From NCBI GenBank assembly GCA_951802425.1, contig OX637796.1, positions 1,116,001-1,180,000 of the forward strand: a stretch of 64,000 nucleotides of DNA, in the 5' to 3' direction. Of the stretch, positions 20,371 through 31,659 are shown piece after piece. The notes beneath the pieces were generated by a model, which was given only the letters and a program-made list of their open reading frames with translations, was not told the DNA's origin and searched no databases. How positions within the stretch are numbered: the stretch's first letter is position 1; the number at the start of each line of letters is the position of its first letter. The position numbers and the translations under genes are program-made. Source of the stretch: Clavaria fumosa. Lineage: Eukaryota; Basidiomycota; Agaricomycetes; Agaricales; Clavariaceae.

Positions 20371-21033
20371 GAAGCGAATGGTAAGTATCCTTTCGTGTTG
20401 CGCGTTGATTGTTGTCGTGTCGAAGTTGTTGAGCGGAGATTTTAGGCGCCGTCCCAGACTCCGATAAACCGTCGACACCTCCGCGACAACTCCATACTCG
20501 TAACTTCAGCTAGTCCTTAGTTGGTAACACTTTCGTCGTATTTGACCTGGACCCGAGACTCTTCAATGCGGCGATGAGTGAGGTTTGACCTGTGTGATCA
20601 TGCAAGAAGAGGCAATGGTGCCAGGTATTATTGTGCGATAAATACGGTCAGCTAATTGAAAACTACAGTTATGCACATCCTGCGGTTTGCTACAGACTGG
20701 CAGAAAATGATTTTTACTCGGAATTGGGTTTCATCAGTTACAAGAATACGAAAACAATCAATGCATCAGAGTCGTGAGAATGTTCGATTATGCGAAGGTT
20801 CTTGTCAGTTGCGGAGAGCCTGCGTGTGTGATGTCGAGAGGAGAGCATAGATTCATAGCATGTGAGATGCCTAGTGCCATATCAAGGTACCATCAAAGGT
20901 CACACATTACTTGGTCTTGTAGACGCTGCAATGAGGCGTCCTCGAGGACGAGGACGCTTAATCTTCAGGGATTCTGCAGGACTGAAAGGAAGTCAGTCAA
21001 AGAAGGGACAGCTCTAGCGCTAGGCTGCGAAAG
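20371..21033. other. Intergenic, between convergent genes
   Basis: This is the 3' flank of the P-loop gene (+) and of the 1,558-aa gene (-). No coding sequence or repeat was recognised, apart from the stretch near 21005-21033 that is included in the copy at 15.48-15.70 kb. Confidence 0.5.
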
Positions 21034-24000
21034 TCACCCGGTGGTAGTGCTCTGACCAAGACCCGTATGAAGGTTCTCCTTCCCGTTGCTCGTTTTCGTC
21101 TTGCCCGTGGATTTTTTGCTCCGTCCTTTCACTGTTTGATGGGTTCCAGATGTGGCACGCGGTCGAACAGTACCGGCAGGACACTCGCCGAGTTTGCGTT
21201 CAAGAGCGTCCATGACGACTGGTGAGAAGGGCTTAACGAGCGGGAAAGAGGCGGTTGTGGCCGACTCGCAGAGGTTGGGATTGACAGGGAGTGTCTGCAG
21301 AGGCACAGCGCGGGGAGGTTGGTGTTTTGCCTTGATATCGTCGAATGACCATCGTATTGGTTCGTCATCCACCGGTGAAGAGCCCGCAGACCTCGGAGAA
21401 TGAGAGTTCATGATGACAAGAGAAGGTCGGAGCAGACTGGATGTCATGGAGGTCTTGGGTGTTCTCTGGCCGGGTGCGCCAAGCCCAATGAGCGTTGGTC
21501 TGGGCTGATCTGGTGCCAGTGATGTTCTCGGCGACCGGGCAGGATAGGGCGTTGGCCTCGAAATCGTCCGATTTCTCCTACGAGCACGGTCACGAAGCTC
21601 ATGTGGAAGGGGCCCATACTGCTGAATGGACTCCTCGAGTACTTCTTGCATGCTTGAGAGCTTTTTTGGCGGCTCGAATGCTACGCGGACGAGAGAAACG
21701 CATCAACAGCAATGAAAGCACATAACGCGGGAAGTACACCCACATTGCAAGGCGAAAGTGGAAAACGGTGTATCTTGCCAAAGACGCCTGCTCTCTACGA
21801 TGATTCCCTCCGCCTCGTCCTTGAATGCAAAATACTTGTGCATACTGACCCCGCCATCCCCATCATTTGTCGTGTTTGGCTCGCCATCTACCATCGCCAT
21901 TTCAGAGTCATAGACTAAAATGGGTTGAGACTGAGTGGGATTATCAATCTCCTTCGACAAGAGGGTCGGGGAATCAGATGAGTTGGAAGTATAATCATCC
22001 TCCTTCAGACTTCCTTCGACATTAGTACGAGTCGGGAACCTGGCATGGCCTGTAGCGCTGAACAGGATGGTGTCAAGTCTAGTGAAGTCCAGGGCTGCAT
22101 GCGATTCCTCTGACAAGGTGAAGCTGTTCTCCTCTGAGAGTGGTGGCGTCTCGGCTTCTGACATCGACGTGCCAGTGCTTGAACGTGGGCGAGCTCCATG
22201 ACCAGAAGGGAATTTCACCTGTCGTTCGTCGACTTTATTCGAACCAAAAGAACGAATGAGAAAAAGAAAATTGGTTCGAGGTGGAAATGCACTTACGAGG
22301 AAGAGTGGTGTCGGGGGCATCAAAAATGAGACAGCCACTTTCAGAGACCAGATCAAATAGTTCGTCCGACCCGCGCTCTTTCGGTATATTGGAAAGACTA
22401 CAGGAGCCAGATGGCACCTCCTCGGACAGGATCGGGTCTAGCAACTCTGCACCACAATCAGTGGATACCAACTCCTCCACATCGTGCAACCGATTCAGCA
22501 GTGCATCAGACGAGGCGCTGCGCGTAGGAGACGAGGTAAAAACCGAAGTTGAGTCAAGCTCCGGATGCTTGCCATCGAAAGTCGACGATGTGTCGAGTTG
22601 TGTCTTGGAGATGCCACTGAGGGTCGAATCGACGAAGATATCTCTACAGTGCCTAGTCTTATGTGGATGTGCGATTTGCGCTCTAAATGTTGCCCATGAT
22701 GACACGAGAGCATCGGTATCCGAAGTATCGGGTTCATCGTGGCGATGGTCCTGACCTTCTTGAATACAGAGGTGCAAACGAGAAGCGCTCCGTTTCAGGC
22801 AAGGTTCATTCTGGGTGGAGGTAGACGTGTCGTCCATTGTCGTACTCGTCGAAATAGAAGTAGGTCCCGACGTCTGACCTGTCACACCGAGCTCGGGATC
22901 AAATGGTTCCTCCGGGGTCGTATGATCCCAAGTCAAAGCGGATGCTGTCGAAGACATCCTGTTTGAAGCCAGGCTGACCTCCACGGTACCGGGGTTTGGT
23001 TGCGTTGGTTCAAATGAAGGGATTGGTGCGGCAGCCGTCAATGCCAACACCAGCGGCTGCTCTTCTCCTGGGTCGGAGTCCAAGTTCAGCTCGTCCTGCA
23101 CCGGCTTCGATCCATCAGTAGAATGTTCCTTCGCGGCAAGCGGAAGCTCTTCGCATGATACGGGCGAAAGGCCCTCGTCATTTGTTGCTTCGCGGTTGCG
23201 CTGATCAGTAACGATTTGAAAATCCCGCGGCTTGACCGTCGGCGCCGGAGGCTCGCTTCCTCCAGACTCTTGCGGATTCGCCTTGGACCCAATCATATCG
23301 CCAGGAAACCCATGCAAAATTGGGCCGTTACCGGGAGTGTCGTTGGATTCAAGACGGACGGTAGGCAGCTTGGATGCGTCCTCGAGCTGCTTGATGAAGC
23401 TTTGCTTATTTAGTGCCCCAGACTCGTCGCGCAGCCCGTCAGGGATATCGACAGAAGTTGGTTCAGGCGAGGACTTTGTTTCCAGCACTACCTGATCAGG
23501 CTCTGGCCCACTGATGGGGGAGGATGACCCGTCGATTGGGCTCATACCGCCAGTGGGTCCAGTCCGCTCGACATGCTTTCCAAATTTCCGGGTCCGTCTC
23601 TCCTTAGTGATCGAGCCTTTGATCAACATCATCTGCAGCTCCTCCGGGATGTCTGGCTCTTCGAGCACCCCAGCCAACAACCCTGACGCAGTCGTTGTCG
23701 TCGCGCCGAGCTCAGAACGCCTCACCCGTTTAGAAGATGCGATCTGTCGCTCCCCTCTGGTCGCAGCCGACGACGACCTATGGGCGCGAACTGTCCCGCT
23801 ACCCATGGCGGGAGCCTTGTCCTTGATGCCCCCTTCCGCTCCGCGAGTGCGAGTTCCAGGAACAAGCGACGGCGCTTCTGTGGGCAGAGGGTCAGCGACA
23901 GGCGGGCGAGACCGTGGCGGGCGGGGCGAACGAGAAGGGGGTGAGGCGGGGGGTTTCGTTGCTTCGAGACTACGCGCAGAAGATGGTGGAGGAGCGGCAC

Positions 24001-25939
24001 TCAAAGGAGAGACATCCGTAGGCGCCGCTTGCTGATCAACGGCAATAGCCGCCATAGCCCTTTTTGACCGCCTGGGCTTCGGCGTGGATCTCGTAGAAGA
24101 CTTGGAAGCCGAGGAGCGCTGCCTCATCTGTGGGGGAGAAGCGCCTTTGATAGAAGGGCTTTCAGGGATACTACTCAAAACCTCAATTTGAGCGGCGGAC
24201 GATGATGGCCCCGTGACCGTGGCGCTCGGCGCGAATATAGCTGCCGGGTTCGATGGCACGGTATCGACTAGCCCCACCAGGTTCCTCGTCGCAGCGTCCA
24301 GCACGCGAGCGAAGCCTGCGAGTGACTCATAAGCCTTTTCCCGTACTCATTACGAACAAACAGGACTTACCATCATCGCCATCGATGGTAGCAAGCACAT
24401 TTGTCCTGGGCAAAGGCGCAGAACTGGGTCTCTGTTTGGCCTTTTTTGTGGAAGGCGTTGACGCTTGCCTGTCTGTCGTTTGCTCGGTTCGATGTCGCGC
24501 ATTCGTGTCTTCAAGCAGGACGGTTGCAGGTGCTTTCTTCGCTTCACGTCCCGTCGCTGTGGTGTCGCGCTCTTTCCCCAACTCCACGCTCCGACGCTTC
24601 GCCTCCCTCTCCTTTCTGCGCTGTTCCAGACCCTCCTCGTCCCACCGCACACTCTTCGGCACAGACCTGCCTGACGCAACGCTGTCCGTGCTGAGCATCG
24701 ACACGGGCCGTAGCGAGCCACGTGTGCTCGGCCGCTCGGCCAAGGCCGGAAGGACACGCGGCCGGTCATCAGGAGAGAAAACGGAGGAAGCCATGCTCTG
24801 TTGTCGCGTAGAGGGCATGCGCAGCGTTGAGGACAACTTCCGCGCGAGGACGCCAATGCTTGACTTCTTCCTTACTAAGGTTTTACGGCTCTCGATAACA
24901 GAGTCGCCAGTTCCGACTGCCTCAGTAGTCAACGAGCAAATACTCCCTGTCTTCTCTTTTTTGACGATCTTCACTGTCCCTTTTGCATCTCTCTTCTTCA
25001 GCGTCCCGCGCTCTCTCTCGACCTTCGGCTGTTTGGCTTTCGACTTCGCCACCTGACCCCGGTCCGAGTCCTCGCATACGACCTTCTCCCTATCTGTCTT
25101 CATGCTAGACGTTTCAGGGTCTCCTTTCGAATTTACCCAACTAGCCATCTTCGCCAGGCTTCGCATGCTGCGGATCGCACGAATTGCCATCGACTTGCCG
25201 CCTCCGTTTGCCATAAGTGGTTTGCATTGTGCGTCTGGATGAGCGCCATTTGCAGCCGGATGATGATCATCCGGAATGTAGATGACGTCGCGAACGACAC
25301 GGGACGCAGGAGGAATGTACGCGTCGAAGGATTTGCGTCTGTCAGTTCCAGAAGATCCAGATCCGCCTGCCTCTCCAGACGCGTGCAGGACTAAATAAGA
25401 GTTGAGAATCGGAAACAGTCTGCAAAAGAAAACTTGCCCGTAGCGCCTGTGGATCCCCAAAACTCGCTCTTCCTCTGTTTCAGTTCCTTTTTGCCTCTAC
25501 CAATGTTCCACCATTTTTGCGTCTCTCTGTGCTTCTCCTTCTCCTGATCTTGCTGCGCGTCGACCGCACTCTCCGCTGAAGCATCGTCCCAGCGCACGCT
25601 GTTCAGGGCTGCTCTGCTCTTCCTCCTCTTCACCACCACGATTTCTCCGATGTCAGGGTCATCCTCAGGACGCATAACAAGGACGGTCGCCTCGCCCTTC
25701 ACGACAGGCGTATCCGCAGAGACACGAAGGGCGGGCGTGGGGTGCGACGGCGTAGCGGTCTCGCTCTCCTTGTCCTTCGCAAGCCGCGCGACGAAAGATG
25801 CAAGTCTGGAAGGCTTTGGAACCAGTTTCTTGCGTGGCGCGGTGCCAGTCGCGTCGATCAGAGAAAGCAAGCCGGCGGGAGACGCGACGGGGATCCGAAG
25901 GGTGGAGACAGTGTCTGCGTGCTCTACCGGCGTCGACAT
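21034..25939 (-). CDS. Large low-complexity Ser/Pro-rich protein, 1,558 aa, five exons
   Basis: Exons (minus strand): 25939-25438, 25390-24371, 24315-22297, 22232-21744, 21680-21034. All junction phases agree and the sum is 1,559 codons. Intron 1 is a 47-bp GC-AG intron (GCAAGT); introns 2-4 are 55, 64 and 63 bp. The product is rich in Ser, Pro, Arg and Lys and mostly without predictable fold. Two similar motifs stand out: SVRWDD near residue 113 and SVRWDEEG followed by a charged helix near residue 413. A short helical piece (MQEVLEESIQQYGPLPHELR) opens the last exon, and the C-terminus is Lys/Ser-rich. I do not recognise the family. The composition would suit a regulatory or cytoskeletal scaffold, but that is only inference. 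Its 3' end has been copied to 15.48-15.70 kb. Confidence 0.7.
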
Positions 25940-26662
25940 GGTTATTGGCCCAATGAGGGGTTCTGGTTTCTTCGTCAAAAAGTCGTTACTATGAAAGATG
26001 AGGTATCGTGCACGTGAATGTAAATGGTTGATGATTGGGTTAGCTGTGCGTTAGTAAGAAAGGTCGTGCGTGGGTCGTGAGTGAAGATGGGAGTCGTTCA
26101 AGAGATTTTAGGCGACAAAAGTATGGCAAATTGAAGGCCGAGCAATGACTTTTTGTTCGGTGACCATCGGCCCCCTCGTCAACACAGGCGCCTAATGCAT
26201 GGCTTCGAGTACATACCTTTCCCGCCGCGCTTTGGCCTTTTCTCCAGCGCTCCGAGTCAGCAACACAAGACGAATGTATCGCCTTCCGCGCGCTCTTGTA
26301 TTGCGCTGTTTCCCTCTTTTGACCGTGATGATGGTGTGGGTTGAGAAGGGAGAGGTTCGAGGGAAGGAGGTTCGAAACGAACAGTCGACCAAACAGCGCG
26401 TAAACAACCTTTTGGATCCGTCACAAATGTCACGTCACGTGCCCCATATTGGGCAATCATACCTCTCGAAATTCGGGAGTCGTCTTGCTCGATGTTTCCT
26501 GAACAAAACCTTACAGTTGCGCCGATAAACAAAATGTCAAGTCTTATTATACCCGCTTCTATCTAATTGTTCACGGTAATGACACCAAAAAAACATCAAG
26601 ATACGCTAGCGCTACAGTGGTGAGGTCCAATTAACCATTATTCGATACTTGACTCCGCAGCC
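25940..26662. other. Upstream region of the 1,558-aa gene
   Basis: This lies between the end of the kinase-like gene and the ATG at 25939, both on the minus strand, so it should hold the promoter and 5' UTR of the large gene. No clear motif was singled out. Confidence 0.4.
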
Positions 26663-27846
26663 TCAAGCTCGCCGCGTTCGCCCTCGTCCTCCGAGAGGAA
26701 TTAGGCGTGGGCCGCCTATACCAGCAATCACGCTAACCCACGAGTGGACCGTTTGCATAGTTGGCCGGTGCTCGGGCATGTGGGCCCAGCATGAGTCCAT
26801 AAGCGACCACATGTCGTCCGTCAACTGAGGCGCACTTTGTGGCGACGGCCGGAGCGGTCGGGTTCCTCTGACCACTTCTTGGATTACCCGACCGTCGTGT
26901 CTCCAATAGTGGAACGGCGGCTTGCCCGTCAACAACTACGGTCGAAGGTCATGTCAGAATGGTTCAGACGAGCGGCCAAGTGATGGCTGCAACAAAAATT
27001 CCACGCACTTCTAGAACGGTCATTCCGAACGCAAACACATCGTTATATGTCGTCAGCCGATAAGCTTGTCCAGGCTCTCCTCCCCCGTCCGAACCATCAG
27101 AGTCGGAAATCTCAGGCGGATACAGGACTTCAGGTGATGTCCACCGCACACTTGCGCGATGTGAATAGGCTCCCTCTGGTGTCGGAGAAACTTGGCTAAT
27201 CCCCACATCGGTCAAGCGCGGCACACCATCGCGCGTCATCAAAATGTTGATCTATGGGACTGGCGTCAACGCGGCATGAAAGAGAAAGATGGAAGGAGGT
27301 ATACCCCTCTGAGTTCCCCGTGCACCGCGGGTCGCTGTTGGGCATGCATGTAGCTCAGCGCAGAAGCGATGCTAATGAGCTGCAAAATATCAGAGGGATC
27401 GTCGACTCAGCATCATCACAGCGGTGGCAAAGGAGGGTGACTAACGATCAAGATAATGTTCGTATTCGGCGTCCTTGCGAGATAAGTGATCACATTGACG
27501 TTCTCGGGCGGTAGTACCATGTAGGGCAGCTGATGGTGCCCTTCCACAAGGCCGAAGAACTCGATGATGTTGGGGTGTCGGAGGTTCTTCCAGACGTCAA
27601 CTTTGCTAACCAGGAGCTAGACGGTCGATGAGAACACTTGTGCAAGAAAACTAGGGAACACCATACCCTGATGAACTGCCTTCGTTCGTGCTCGTTGACA
27701 CGTCTTGCCCGCCAGACCCGGAAGGAGAACTCCCTTCCTTGCAGGGTTCCCAATACGATGTCCATATGTGGGCCACGCTGATAGTACTCGTTTCTAAGCC
27801 GTAGGCCCTGGTTGCTCAGGCGGAGGCGTCTTGGTATGTCGCTCAT
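26663..27846 (-). CDS. Protein-kinase-fold protein, likely pseudokinase, 313 aa
   Basis: Exons (minus): 27846-27667, 27616-27446, 27379-27305, 27251-27009, 26935-26663, with all phases zero. The fold is clear: NLRHPNIIEFFGLVEGHHQL (helix C to strand 5), LSYMHAQQ, the catalytic-loop position HGELRGIN (residues 137-144), LTDVGIS (157-159 at the DFG position), SPEVLYPP at the APE position, DVFAFGMTVLELLTGKPPF, and a C-lobe end DSCWAHMPEHRPTM. Against the usual fungal HGDLKGxN, the catalytic Asp is Glu, DFG is DVG, and the strand-3 lysine (VAIK) is not found (REFSFRVWRARR). Loss of three catalytic positions argues for a pseudokinase of the TKL-like expansions common in Agaricomycetes. It shares an 806-bp promoter region with the metacaspase. 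Confidence 0.8.
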
Positions 27847-28652
27847 GGTGGGATGGTTCTGATTCAAAAATCGTGAGGCTCATAAGTAATTTTTTGAATA
27901 CAGTACATTACCGCTCTCAATAGCTGTCCTAAATGGTAGCTGTATCTACTGGATCAGGAGACAGCAATGATCAAGACACACGATGACACCATAGTTCAGA
28001 CTTGTAAACTTGATTAGGGTGCTGCGGGAAGCGGTTTTTGTGTTCAAGGTAGTCTCATTTCCTTTCCTTTCAATAACCAGAGTTTCGACAAGCACGATGT
28101 GTTAGACCATAGGGGGCAGTGCAGTAATAACAGCATTTGATTCGAGTCATAAAACCAACTGAGCGCTGATGTTCGGCAGAAAATGTCCCACAGAGTTTTT
28201 GACAGCTTCGAGACATAGAAAACCGAGAGAGCTGTGTCAGGGAGGACAGAGCGGGAGGACAGAGCGCTCAGATCAGCATCAAACCTACAGCAAATGGTAC
28301 AGAATCTGTACTACAGATGCTCATTGTTGCTGGCTGTCGTAGAGGGAATTTGATATGATAATTGCATTTTGTTACTCAGTACACCAAGTTTTAGATAGGT
28401 TCCCCTCAAGCTGGTTCTAAGCGGTCTAATACTCACCCTGTCTAAAACTCGACAGTTTTCCACCCAAACACTACCGCGACAGCATTGGCGCTTACCGGCT
28501 ACCTTTTATGGCCGCAATGGCGGGCGTTCGGCACCCCCGCTGCGTAAGCGCCGTCGTTTAAAAATCAAGTGGACATCGTTTGCACTGCACATCCTTTGTG
28601 TTCCCAACTTTGAGGGGAAGGACCGCAAAGCAGACCACAAACACTGTCCGCA
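27847..28652. promoter_or_regulatory. Shared upstream region of kinase-like gene (-) and metacaspase (+)
   Basis: This is 806 bp between two divergent start codons. It holds no recognised coding sequence. The right end is GC-richer. No TATA box or operator was assigned. Confidence 0.4.
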
Positions 28653-31116
28653 ATGCACAGTCAACTAGAACGACGCGACCGTCGCGACTACGCCAGCAAT
28701 GCGGCTGCACACCCATCGTGAGTCACCTCATTTCTCAGGGTTGCAGCAACGTTTTTCGACGAGCAACGGTGCTGACGCACACATTTCCAGCCACCCAGAT
28801 TATCGCCATCATAATCACCAGCACCAGACAGCAAGTCTGGCCTACTCTGTGCCAAGTCTGGCTTACCCCGCGCCATTTATGCCCGGCGCACCATGCTCCG
28901 CGCCCTCTATACCGATTTCTTCTCCCGCGTGAGTACTGTAACTTCCCGCTGTCGTGATCGCATGGACTAAACCTTTGTTCCCGCAATTGGACACGTACAG
29001 CCACTCGGCCCACGCCGTGCATCACTCTTCACACCAGCACCAGCAGTATCAATACCGACTTACTCCTACTAACACCCCACACCGGCCGCGGCACAACAGC
29101 TTGACCTCGAGTCACGTGCCTTTCATGTGAGTTGCACCCACCGCCCCTAACCAGTGACTACTGATGCGTTCGCCTTCGAAAGCGCGCCTCATCTCGCGCC
29201 GCAACAAAGCCAGCAATACCTTCTCACCCCACCAAGCACCCCGTACAGACCCCGTCACAATAGCCTGACCCGTTTGACACCACGTCCTCACAACACCTCC
29301 AAGAAGGCAACCGCCATTCGCCTACGCCCGGAGCAAGCCCCTGCTGACCCGTACTTCAAGTACTCTAAGTGTACAGGCCGGAGAAAGGCTCTATGCGTGA
29401 GTTCACAAATTCGAGATTGGAATATGTCTTTATCCCTGTGAAATTAGATCGGGATCAATTACGCCGGCCAACCACACGAGCTCCTCGGATGCATTAACGA
29501 TGCCAAGAACGTGCACAAGTTCCTCATCGGTGCGAACATTTCCATCCTTTTACTTAACTCGCGCTCATTCACGTGTTGACCCTACAGATCGGTACCGCTA
29601 CAGGCTTGAGGATACCGTCCTCCTCACAGACGACGCAAGGCATCCCAGATCAATGCCGACGAGGGCGAACATCATTGATGCCATGAATTGGCTCGTCAAG
29701 GACGCTCGGAAGCATGACTCGCTCTTTTTCCATTGTGCGTGGAGGCCTTGCGCGCCTATCTCATCTCTAACTTAGAAATTATACGATCGGTTTTGCTAAC
29801 GGATTCACCTCCCAGTCTCTGGTCATGGCGCCCAGGTCCCTGACTTGGACGGAGACGAAGTGGACGGATTTGACGAAAGTATGCCTTCTCCTCACTCTTT
29901 CGAGGCCTCGTTTTTTTAAGCAAACCTTCCCAATGAAGTCATCTTCCCTGTCGATCACAAGACCCAAGGATATATCCTCGATGATGTGAGAATTCTCCGC
30001 TTACTAGATGCCTCCGTCCAACTAAACATCCCATCCAGCTCTTGCACAGCATCATGGTAAGCGGGCCAGCTGAGTGTCTGCCGCTTTGCTGTGCTGATAC
30101 GGTGAAAATCATGAAATAGGTCAAACCCTTACCCGCCGGATGCCGCTTGACGGTGAGTATGAATGCTGCCCAGCGAACTTTCGGCTCACACATTCTTTGC
30201 TGTCGAAGGCCGTGTTCGATGTGCGTCTCCCTCCATCGTTCTCCTATTGCTGTACTTGACCGCTCGGATCCTGCTTTCGCAACCATCAGTCCTGCCACTC
30301 CGGGACTGCACTTGGTTCGTTGCCAACCTCCTTTCTCACGCAATGACCATGATTCGAGCCTTCTCTTACAGACCTTCCGTACCTTGTTCGTTGCCACGGC
30401 TCTCCTAAAAGTGACATGCTCTAACCCTCCGGCGCCTCCCAGTACTCCTCTAATGGCCACCTCCGGGAAATACATGCGGACAGCCGCGGACAGATCTCGA
30501 AAGCCTCTCCGGCCGACGTTGTGAGTGTGTCCAGCTCCGCATCGCGCTCCTGTTTCAAAGTGGAGAAAATTAACAACGGGCCCTTTGTTTTTCGGGCGAC
30601 GTACCGTCAAGATATCGTGGTCGGGCTGCCAGGATTCGGAACGGAGCGCGGACGTGTACAGGCATGGCGTCGCCGTGGGTGCGATGAGCCATGTGAGTCT
30701 GCAACTTTTTCGATTGGAAGCCTCTTTGCCAACGAGCCTCTTCCCTCTCTCTCTCACTGTGTTTGCGGCTGAACCAGGCGTTCATGACATGTTTGAGTAC
30801 GTTGGCCCCTTCTTTTTTCTGATTATCGTTTGCCCGTCGGGCTGACGCGCGGACAGAGGACAGCCCGAACCAGACATACAAACAACTTATCAAATCCATT
30901 AGGCAAGCCTCGTTTCCTTGCTGAAACGAGATGTTGGGGGCTAATTCCCGCGCTGTGCGGCACCATTAGGGACCTGCTGGTCAAGAAGTACGGCCAGAAG
31001 CCGCAGCTGTCCAGCTCCCATCGGATTGTACGTCAATCTGCTAGCCATTTATTTGTTTGAAACACAAACCTGGCTTTGTTTCATTTTAGGACACCAATCT
31101 GAAATTTACCATGTGA
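28653..31116 (+). CDS. MCA1: Type I metacaspase, 430 aa, 19 exons
   Basis: This is a cysteine protease of clan CD, Arg/Lys-specific and calcium-dependent in known members, linked to fungal stress and death responses. Exons: 28653-28717, 28791-28928, 29001-29126, 29183-29396, 29448-29529, 29588-29734, 29816-29878, 29939-29985, 30039-30056, 30120-30152, 30209-30220, 30290-30314, 30372-30385, 30443-30520, 30612-30692, 30778-30796, 30857-30902, 30970-31027, 31090-31116; the sum is 431 codons. The N-terminal prodomain is His/Gln/Pro-rich. The p20 domain has [15 protein letters not shown], the catalytic His in SGHG (His261) and the catalytic Cys in DSCHSG (Cys317). The p10-like part has [14 protein letters not shown] and GAMSHAF. 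The last intron but one is GC-AG. The start of exon 4 is the least certain junction. Confidence 0.9.
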
Positions 31117-31659
31117 TACGACACGCAACGACCACATCACGATTGACGAATGTTCTCCAGAATCCCCTCACGACATTTACGGTTAAATTTCCGGTTAAAT
31201 TTGCGGCTATTTTTGTCCCCATCCAATGCATACACTATGATCTAAACCCCACCGCTGATACCTCATACTGCCACCACCTTAATACCTATATATATACTGC
31301 CACTAGCCTAGTAGTACCTTATCCACACTACTCGCTTTATACGTATAAGACCGGTAGTGAAAAAAAAATTCCATGGAGTCGCTTACACGCGTGGACTGCT
31401 GATGAGGAGTGTGGAACGGCTGATGATCAGAAGTGTCCTATTTCTTTCGTCACCAAGAATATCGGCGCAGCTAAATTGTGCGCATCCAAGATGTTTTTAT
31501 CTACAGAGCTGATGATGATGGGAATGAGAATGAGACGGGGCATGCAATTGGCTACATGACAAGAAAATGAATAGGCGGAAAAGCGGAACAAGAACCAAGA
31601 ACAAAAGAAGAACAAAGAACAAGCCGGTGGAATACGAGGCGGCACAGCAAACGGCATGG
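31117..31659. other. Intergenic, convergent 3' flanks
   Basis: AT-rich spacer between the metacaspase (+) and the F-box gene (-), with an imperfect TTAAATTTCCGG-type direct repeat near 31181-31200. No gene was recognised. Confidence 0.4.

Noticed and set aside
19738..20478. 246-aa minus-strand frame over the P-loop gene
   Set aside because: It is antisense to a clear Walker-A protein and starts at a non-ATG codon; it is a codon-usage shadow.
23514..25056. Plus-strand frames over the 1,558-aa gene
   Set aside because: Antisense shadows; the minus-strand model is supported by four introns whose phases all fit.
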